Shown: positions 56,678 through 64,000 of the stretch, one piece after another
Position numbering within the stretch: the first letter of the stretch is position 1
How the letters are laid out: every line of letters starts with the position of its first letter
Origin: Micromonospora coriariae
GTDB lineage: Bacteria > Actinomycetota > Actinomycetes > Mycobacteriales > Micromonosporaceae
DNA: 64,000 bases
Direction: 5' to 3'
Assembly (NCBI RefSeq): GCF_900091455.1
Contig: NZ_LT607412.1
Location: forward strand, 2,294,001 to 2,358,000
Program-made: the position numbers and the translations under genes
The notes under the pieces: model-generated
Told to the model about the DNA's origin: nothing
Databases searched by the model: none
Seen by the model: the letters and a program-made list of their open reading frames with translations, nothing else

Positions 56678-57639
56678 TGGCCGGTAACCGTCGGGCCGAC
56701 CGGCGCGGCGGCCGCGATGCATCCCCTCTGCGGCTGATCGCGATCGCGGTCATCCTGATCGGACTGGTCCTGGTGTCGCTGCGGCTGCTGCCCGGGTCAC
56801 CGTTCGAGTCGGCTGCCGCCGTCCGGTGGGGCGACGCCGACACGACCGGCGACCGGTCCAGCGGCGCGGCCACCAACCGCAGCGCCCGTCAGGCTGCCAC
56901 GCCGCCGAGCGCCAGCCCGAGCCCCTCGCTGGAGCCGCTGCCGTTCCAGGCCAAGGACCTCAAGCTCGACATCGAGGGCTGGTACTCCTGGAGCGTGCTC
57001 GACCGCCGCACCGGGAAGATCATCGGCTCCAAGAACATGGACGAGACCAGCACCACCGCGTCCATGATCAAATCCTGGATCGTCGCCGACTACCTGCGCC
57101 GCACGGCCGACGCCGGCGACACCCCGAGCGACGCGAAGCTCGCCGACGCGACACGGATCATCCGGGACAGCGACAACACCCGAGCCGAGCAGTTCTACAA
57201 CTCGGTCGGCCGCGCCGCCTCCATCCGGCGGCTGCTCTCCATGTGCAAGCTGACCGACAGCAGCGCCGCACCCGACGGCGGCTGGAGCCGCACGGCGCTC
57301 TCCCCCCGGGACACCGCCCGCCTGGGCAACTGCATCGCCGACGGCACCGCCGCCGGGCCGAAGTGGACCAAGTGGCTGCTCAACGAGATGAAGCTGGTGC
57401 GCGGCGCCGGTGACTTCGGCATCCGCAAGGCGTTCCCGGCCGCCCAGCAGAAGCAGATCGCCATCAAGAACGGGTGGATCGACCGGACCAGGGAGCAGGA
57501 GATGCACATCAACTGCCTGGCCATCGGCGCCACCTGGACGATGGGCGTGATGGTCAAGTACCCGATCAACATGGGCTACGACTACGGCATGAAGAACTGC
57601 GAGAAGATCACCGAGGCGCTGCTCCTCCCCGGCGTCTGA
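56677..57639 (+). CDS. Membrane-anchored serine hydrolase, beta-lactamase-like, copy 2
   Basis: 320-residue paralogue of the preceding gene. A basic N-terminus and one transmembrane helix (LIAIAVILIGLVLVSLRLL) anchor it; a disordered Ser/Pro/Ala linker reaches residue ~88. Active-site motifs are S129-MIK132, SDN in RDSDNTRAE, and KNGW. It shares with copy 1 the signatures DRRTGKI, SMIK-W-IV-DYLR, LSPRD-ARLG-CIADG-AAGPKWTKW. The ATG overlaps the copy 1 stop. The canonical SDN here versus SND in copy 1 suggests that the pair may have divided roles. Confidence 0.86.
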   Translation: MAGNRRADRRGGRDASPLRLIAIAVILIGLVLVSLRLLPGSPFESAAAVRWGDADTTGDRSSGAATNRSARQAATPPSASPSPSLEPLPFQAKDLKLDIEGWYSWSVLDRRTGKIIGSKNMDETSTTASMIKSWIVADYLRRTADAGDTPSDAKLADATRIIRDSDNTRAEQFYNSVGRAASIRRLLSMCKLTDSSAAPDGGWSRTALSPRDTARLGNCIADGTAAGPKWTKWLLNEMKLVRGAGDFGIRKAFPAAQQKQIAIKNGWIDRTREQEMHINCLAIGATWTMGVMVKYPINMGYDYGMKNCEKITEALLLPGV

Positions 57640-57656
57640 CCCACGCCCACCGCCGC

Positions 57657-57685
57657 GCCGGGCGGGCTGACCCAACCCGCTCGGC
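57657..57685. terminator. Hairpin between convergent hydrolase and mqnA genes
   Basis: 10-bp stem with one mismatch (57657-57666 with 57676-57685), 9-nt loop; usable from both sides. Confidence 0.6.
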
Positions 57686-57688
57686 GGC

Positions 57689-59865
<2,177 letters not shown>

Positions 59866-59867
59866 AC

Positions 59868-59892
59868 TTCGAAAATATTCCTTCACATCGAA
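59868..59892. promoter_or_regulatory. Candidate ArsR-type operator over the MFS promoter
   Basis: TTCGA (59868-59872) and TCGAA (59888-59892) form an inverted repeat around an AT-rich core that contains the -10 box TATTTT (59872-59877, minus strand). Binding here would block the promoter. Confidence 0.5.
59872..59877 (-). promoter_or_regulatory. -10 box (TATTTT) 6 nt before MFS start
   Basis: TANNNT on the minus strand, six bases before the ATG at 59865, inside the candidate ArsR operator. Confidence 0.6.
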
Positions 59893-59904
59893 CGGCACAA
59901 GCCC

Positions 59905-60489
59905 CTATGGCAGCGGCACCACGTGGTACTGCACCGAGACAGCTCGCGCACCCGACGGCGGATCGGTCCGACGGTTCCGCTGGCGGTACGGCTCCAGCAC
60001 CGCCGAGACCGCCTCGTTCACCCCAGCCATCTCCTCCGCGGTGAGCAGCAGCAGGGTGTCGCTGAAGCGCGCCACGTCGTACCACTCGGCCGGCTCGTCC
60101 CCGGCGCGCCGCATCCAGTCCCGGGTCCGTTCCATGTCCCGAACCGCATGCGCCTCCACCAGCGCCTGCTCGGCCGCACGTGCGTCCGGACCGGCATCGC
60201 GACCCGCGTCAACCATCAAGTTGGAGCTGAACGTGCGCCACACCCGCTCGCGCGCGTCCCCCCGACTCGGCGCCTGCTCCACCAGGCCGAACTTCGCCAG
60301 CGCCCGCAGGTGGTAGCTGGTGGCGCTCGGTGACAGCCCGGCGATCTCGGCGCACTCGGTGGCGGTCCCGCCACCCTCCCGGCTGCTCAGATACTCCATG
60401 ATCGCGATCCGGGCCGGATGGGCCAGCGCCCGCATCACCTGCGGGTCACTGATCGTCATCCGGCGCGGCTCGGGGCGGGCCTCGGTCAT
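59905..60489 (-). CDS. ArsR family winged-helix regulator
   Basis: 194-residue DNA-binding protein. The N-terminal winged helix-turn-helix is seen in MRALAHPARIAIMEYLSSRE, AEIAGLSPSATSYHLRALAK and FGLVEQAPSRGDARERVW. A C-terminal helical domain of ~100 residues (AEQALVEAHAVRDMERTRDW) is longer than in metal-sensing ArsR proteins, and no Cys-based metal motif is seen, so it probably senses something else. ATG at 60489 with GGAGG too close for a normal ribosome site; GATCAT lies six bases upstream. Immediately upstream of the MFS gene, which it likely represses. Confidence 0.88.
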   Translation of the reverse strand: MTEARPEPRRMTISDPQVMRALAHPARIAIMEYLSSREGGGTATECAEIAGLSPSATSYHLRALAKFGLVEQAPSRGDARERVWRTFSSNLMVDAGRDAGPDARAAEQALVEAHAVRDMERTRDWMRRAGDEPAEWYDVARFSDTLLLLTAEEMAGVNEAVSAVLEPYRQRNRRTDPPSGARAVSVQYHVVPLP

Positions 60490-60642
60490 GCCTCCATGAT
60501 CCCGGCCGTCGGCGCGTGCCGCCATCACCCCCCACAGGCCGTGCAAGCGTGCCCGCGTCGTCGGCGTTCAGCCGCTTCCGGAGCGCGGGTCACTGCGGCG
60601 CAGCGGCATTGCGCAGATCAAGGATCAGGGCAGGCGAAAGTG

Positions 60643-60658
60643 TCGTACACCTGTTCTA
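60643..60658 (+). promoter_or_regulatory. Candidate SOS box (LexA site) before the DUF222 gene
   Basis: TCGTAC-ACCT-GTTCTA matches the mycobacterial-type LexA site TCGAAC-N4-GTTCGA at 10 of 12 fixed positions and overlaps the -10 box TATTGT (60657-60662), which is six bases before the ATG. Confidence 0.55.
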
Positions 60659-60662
60659 TTGT
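60657..60662 (+). promoter_or_regulatory. -10 box (TATTGT) 6 nt before DUF222 start
   Basis: TANNNT, six bases, then ATG at 60669; leaderless arrangement, overlapping the candidate LexA site. Confidence 0.6.
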
Positions 60663-60668
60663 CTCGTC

Positions 60669-61733
60669 ATGTTGGGGGCGTTGGCGCAGGCGGGCGGGGC
60701 CGTCGACGACTGCGCCGAGGCAGCCCCGTGGGCGCTCTCCGACGCCGAGTTGCTCGCGTCGCTCGACGCGACGCACACCGTGGCGCAGCGGCTGGCCAGC
60801 ATCCAGCTCGGGCTCGTGCGTGAGCTCGACGCCCGCGGCCTCGCGGTCGCTCAGGGCGCCTCGTCCACCGCCGTCTGGTTGCGCGAGCGGCTTCGGCTCT
60901 CCGGTCGATCCGCCCGCGACCTGGTCCAGCTCGCCGACACCGTCAACGCCGCGCCGCCCGCGGTGCGCGACGCCATGCGCACCGGCACCATCACCGTCGA
61001 GCAGGGCCGGGTGATGGCGGAGACGATCCCGGCCCTTCCGGTCGAGGCGGGGCCGGAGGTCGCCGACAAGGCCACCCAGCTGCTCATCGCGTGGGCCGAC
61101 CGGTTCGATTCGGCCACGCTGAGCCGCCTCGCGGCCCGTGTCCTCACCCACGTCGCACCGGACCTGGCCGACCAGGCCGAGCTGGCAGCGCTCGAAAGGG
61201 CCGCCGAGCGGGCCGAGGCCCGCCGGCACGTCACCCTCTCCGAGCAACACGACGGGCAGGTACGCGTCAGCGGCAGCCTCGACACCGAGACAGCGAGCCT
61301 GCTCCGCGAGGCCATCGATCCGCTGTGCGCCCCAGCAGGCGCGCACGACGACCGCAGCCCCGGTCAGCGCCGGGCGGACGCGCTCGGCGAGATCTGCCGG
61401 CTGGCGCTGCTGACGCGGAGGAGCACAACGCCTCCGCCGTGCGCGGCGAGACCGAACCCACCGTCACCGCAGCGCCGCAGCGCCGCACCCTCACCGCCGC
61501 GCCTTGTCGCCCGCCCTCCGCCACGCCGCGTCGCCGCCGCCCTCAACCACGCCGCCGCGGCGCCACGCCGTCTCTATCGGGTGGTCGCGTCGGTAATTCG
61601 GTGGAAGGGTCGGGCGCGGGAGCGTAGGGTTGCAGGCCGCTTGACGGCCGAGGTGAGCTGCACCGGAACGGACGTCCACGCGCCGGGTGGCCGGCCATCC
61701 GCCCCCGGACACGCGAGCGCGCAGCAGATGTGA
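60669..61733 (+). pseudogene. Truncated DUF222 / 13E12-family gene (HNH domain missing)
   Basis: The first ~250 residues are a normal DUF222 domain as found in actinobacterial HNH endonuclease-like proteins (SDAELLASLDATHTVAQRLA, WLRERLRLSGRSARDLV, RDAMRTGTITVEQGRVMAET, VSGSLDTETASLLREAIDPL, SPGQRRADALGEICRLAL). After about position 61413 homology stops: in place of the usual RPQVVVT and HNH regions the frame continues as Arg/Pro/Ala-rich sequence of no recognisable family to 61733. The gene thus appears broken by a deletion or frameshift. The promoter and SOS-like box are intact, so the DUF222 part may still be made. Confidence 0.7.
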
Positions 61734-61749
61734 ACGATGGGACGTCAGC

Positions 61750-63930
61750 ATGCCCGCACTCGACCTCGACACCCACCTCGACACGGATCTCGCCGCCGAG
61801 CGCGCACACCTGGCCACCTCGCGGGAGGCGCTACGGCGGATGCGGGAGCGGGCCGAGGCCCTCTTCGCCACCGGCGACCAGGTTGCCGGCGACGCGTACG
61901 CCGCGGAGACGCTCGGCCGCACGCTGTCCCGCCGGGTCGCCGAACTGGCCGACGACCCGACCACTCCACTCTTCTTCGGCCGCCTCGATTTCTCCGGGAG
62001 CCTGGACAGCGGAGTCGGCGACGATGCCTCGGACACGAGCACGAGCGCCGGGTTGGGCACGACCGGCGGGGCGGCCAGGACCGCAGCCGACACGACCGGC
62101 GGGGCGGCCAGCAGCGGCAGCATTGGCGATCATGACGGCCGGCGGTACCACGTGGGGCGGCGGCATGTCACCGACGAGCTGGGCGAGCCGTTGGTGCTGG
62201 ACTGGCGGGCGCCGGTCTCCCGGTCGTTCTACCGGGCCAGCGCGCGCGATCCGCAGGGGGTGGCGGTCCGGCGCCGGTTCGGGTTCAGCAACGGGGTGCT
62301 GACCAGCTTCGAGGACGAGCGACTGGACCGGGGCGAGGAGCTGGGTACGACCAGCCGGATCCTCACCGCGGAGATCGAGCGGCCGCGCGTCGGGCCGATG
62401 CGGGACATCGTCGCGACCATCCAGCCGGAGCAGGACGAGCTGGTCCGGGCCGACCTGGCTGACTCGATCTGCGTGCAGGGCGCGCCGGGCACCGGGAAGA
62501 CGGCGGTGGGCCTGCACCGGGCGGCGTACCTGCTCTATCTGCACCGGGAGCGGTTGCGGCGGGCGGGTGTGCTGATCGTCGGGCCGAACCGGGCGTTCCT
62601 GTCGTACATCGCGGCGGTGTTGCCGGCACTCGGTGAGGTCGAGGTCGAGCAGGCCACCGTGGAGGAGTTGATCTCGCGGGTGCCGGTCCGGGCGGTCGAG
62701 CCACCGGCGGTCGCCGCGCTCAAGCACGATGTCCGGATGGCCAACGTGCTGCGCCGCGCGGTGCAGGCACAGATTGGCACGCCGACCGAGTCGATCACCG
62801 TGTCGGACGGCTCGTTCCGCTGGCGGATCGGGCTGGAGCCGTTGCACCGGATCGTCGAGGAGACCCGTCGGGAAGGTCTGCCGTACGGCACTGGCCGGGA
62901 GCGGGTCCGGGCGCGGGTGGTGAGCCTGCTGCAGCGGCAGGCCGAGGCGCGACGGGCGGAGTCGCCCGGCGACGCCTGGCTGCGCCGGATGGGTCGGTGC
63001 CGGCCGGTGACCGATTTCCTGGACGCGGTCTGGCCGGCGCTCACTCCCGAGGGCCTCGTACACGGCCTGCTGGCCGACCCGGCGCGGCTCGCCGCCGCGG
63101 CGGACGGATTGCTCAGCGACACCGAACAGGCGCTGCTGACCTGGGCGAAGCCGGCCCGTACGGCGAAGGCCACCCGCTGGACCGCCGCCGACGCGGTGCT
63201 GATCGATGAGGCGACCGGGTTGCTGGAACGGCTCTCCGGGTTCGGGCACGTGGTGGTGGACGAGGCGCAGGACCTGTCGCCGATGCAGTGCCGGGCCATC
63301 GCTCGCCGTAGCGAGCACGGCTCGGTCACGCTCCTCGGTGACCTCGCGCAGGGCACCGCGCCGTGGGCGGCGACGGACTGGCGCGAGTCACTCGCCCACC
63401 TGGGCAAGCCCGACGCGGTGGTGGTCCCGCTGACGGTCGGCTTCCGGGTGCCCGCCGCGGTGGTCGCGTTCGCGAACCGGCTGCTGCCGGCGCTCGCGGT
63501 GGACGTACCCCCGGCCGAGTCGCTGCGCCGCGACGGCGGCCTGGACGTGCGTACCGTGACCGACCTGACCGCCGCGACGGTGGCGGAGGTGCACGCGGCG
63601 CTCGCGCACGACGGCTCGGTCGGTGTGATCGCCGCGGACGACGCGGTCGACGGGCTGCGCGCGGCGCTGGCCGCCGCCGGCGTCCCGACCGCGACCGCCG
63701 ACGACGTGACCGACGCGGAGCGGGTCACGGTGGTGCCCGCGACGCTGGTCAAGGGCCTGGAGTACGACCACGTGGTGGTGGTCGAGCCGGCCGCGATCGT
63801 CGCGGCCGAGGCGCGGGGGCTGCACCGGCTGTACGTGGTGCTCACCCGGGCGGTGTCCCGGCTCGCGGTGTTGCACCACGAGCCGCTGCCCGCGCCGCTG
63901 TTGACCTGGTCAGCGACCGGAGAGCGCTGA
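61750..63930 (+). CDS. HelD-family RNA polymerase recycling helicase (HelR-like)
   Basis: 726-residue superfamily 1 ATPase. N-terminal coiled-coil (residues ~1-75, ERAHLATSREALRRMRERAE), which in HelD inserts into the RNA polymerase secondary channel. A Ser/Thr/Gly-rich insertion (residues ~95-135) interrupts the early domain. Walker A is GAPGTGKT at 244-251; Walker B is VVVDEAQDLSPMQCR; later helicase motifs include LLGDLAQGTAPWA, LTVGFRVPAAV and VKGLEYDHVVVVEP. HelD/HelR proteins free stalled polymerase, and some give rifamycin tolerance. ATG at 61750 is chosen because the coiled coil begins there; the ribosome site is weak. Confidence 0.88.
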   Translation: MPALDLDTHLDTDLAAERAHLATSREALRRMRERAEALFATGDQVAGDAYAAETLGRTLSRRVAELADDPTTPLFFGRLDFSGSLDSGVGDDASDTSTSAGLGTTGGAARTAADTTGGAASSGSIGDHDGRRYHVGRRHVTDELGEPLVLDWRAPVSRSFYRASARDPQGVAVRRRFGFSNGVLTSFEDERLDRGEELGTTSRILTAEIERPRVGPMRDIVATIQPEQDELVRADLADSICVQGAPGTGKTAVGLHRAAYLLYLHRERLRRAGVLIVGPNRAFLSYIAAVLPALGEVEVEQATVEELISRVPVRAVEPPAVAALKHDVRMANVLRRAVQAQIGTPTESITVSDGSFRWRIGLEPLHRIVEETRREGLPYGTGRERVRARVVSLLQRQAEARRAESPGDAWLRRMGRCRPVTDFLDAVWPALTPEGLVHGLLADPARLAAAADGLLSDTEQALLTWAKPARTAKATRWTAADAVLIDEATGLLERLSGFGHVVVDEAQDLSPMQCRAIARRSEHGSVTLLGDLAQGTAPWAATDWRESLAHLGKPDAVVVPLTVGFRVPAAVVAFANRLLPALAVDVPPAESLRRDGGLDVRTVTDLTAATVAEVHAALAHDGSVGVIAADDAVDGLRAALAAAGVPTATADDVTDAERVTVVPATLVKGLEYDHVVVVEPAAIVAAEARGLHRLYVVLTRAVSRLAVLHHEPLPAPLLTWSATGER

Positions 63931-64000
63931 GGCGATCTCACGCAGCGGCTTGCCGGGCTCGGCGATCGGCACCGTGAACGCCAACCACGAGCCGTCGGTG
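63910..64000 (-). CDS. 3' end of an unidentified gene
   Basis: Last 29 codons of a minus-strand reading frame that continues past the right edge: TDGSWLAFTVPIAEPGKPLR followed by EIASALSGR and TGA. Third positions are almost all G or C, as in the neighbours. It overlaps the end of the helicase gene by 21 nt in convergent orientation. The family cannot be identified from this fragment. Confidence 0.5.
   Translation of the reverse strand, partial: TDGSWLAFTVPIAEPGKPLREIASALSGR

Noticed and set aside
61620..61749. Possible rifamycin-associated element upstream of the HelD-like gene
   Set aside because: I looked for the GGGGCTTGC/GCAAGCCCC inverted repeat reported for such elements and did not find a convincing match; only short GGCCG/CGGCC arms are present.

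Overview
This is a GC-rich actinobacterial chromosome segment (third codon positions almost all G or C; GTG/TTG starts common). The combination of a type VII secretion (ESX) island, SseB-like proteins, a complete 14-gene nuo operon, futalosine-pathway menaquinone genes and leaderless-type promoters suggests a Micromonosporaceae member such as Micromonospora or a close relative. That placement is an inference from gene content, not from a database match.

Layout. (1) 1-620: the 3' end of a tyrosine recombinase gene, probably the edge of an integrated element lying to the left. (2) 0.97-5 kb: a HAD-IB phosphatase, a Fic-fold protein with a degraded active site, a REP-like inverted repeat, and acetyl-CoA synthetase. 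(3) 5.2-13.4 kb: three tandem, paralogous secreted M6 metalloproteases, each with its own signal peptide and terminator, followed by a small lipoprotein and an alpha/beta hydrolase that lacks its nucleophile. (4) 15.1-22.7 kb: a partial ESX island: a large SseB-domain protein coupled to a small unknown gene, mycosin MycP, two WXG100 proteins and EccE; no EccB, EccC or EccD is present here. (5) 22.8-28.4 kb: holin-like membrane protein, GNAT acetyltransferase, RarD-type transporter, ECF sigma factor with its anti-sigma factor, IclR regulator and an MFS transporter.

(6) 28.3-48.4 kb, all on the minus strand: a respiratory and menaquinone region. Reading in the direction of transcription: MenG/UbiE methyltransferase, a small hypothetical gene, a MenJ-like prenyl reductase with a strong candidate Rex operator, nuoA to nuoN in canonical order with overlapping stops and starts, and a polyprenyl diphosphate synthase. 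These genes build the quinone side chain, complete the quinone ring, reduce the chain and reduce the quinone with NADH. The early futalosine-pathway genes mqnC (50.3 kb) and mqnA (57.7 kb) lie nearby.

(7) 48.5-64 kb: an LPXTG-type surface protein, mqnC, the phenylacetyl-CoA epoxidase operon paaABCDE, two coupled class-A-beta-lactamase-like membrane-anchored proteins, mqnA, an ArsR/MFS pair, a truncated DUF222 (13E12) gene behind a candidate SOS box, a HelD/HelR-type RNA polymerase recycling helicase, and the last codons of an unidentified minus-strand gene.

No rRNA, tRNA, CRISPR array or insertion sequence was seen. Many monocistronic genes carry TANNNT hexamers about six bases before the start codon, indicating leaderless transcripts.
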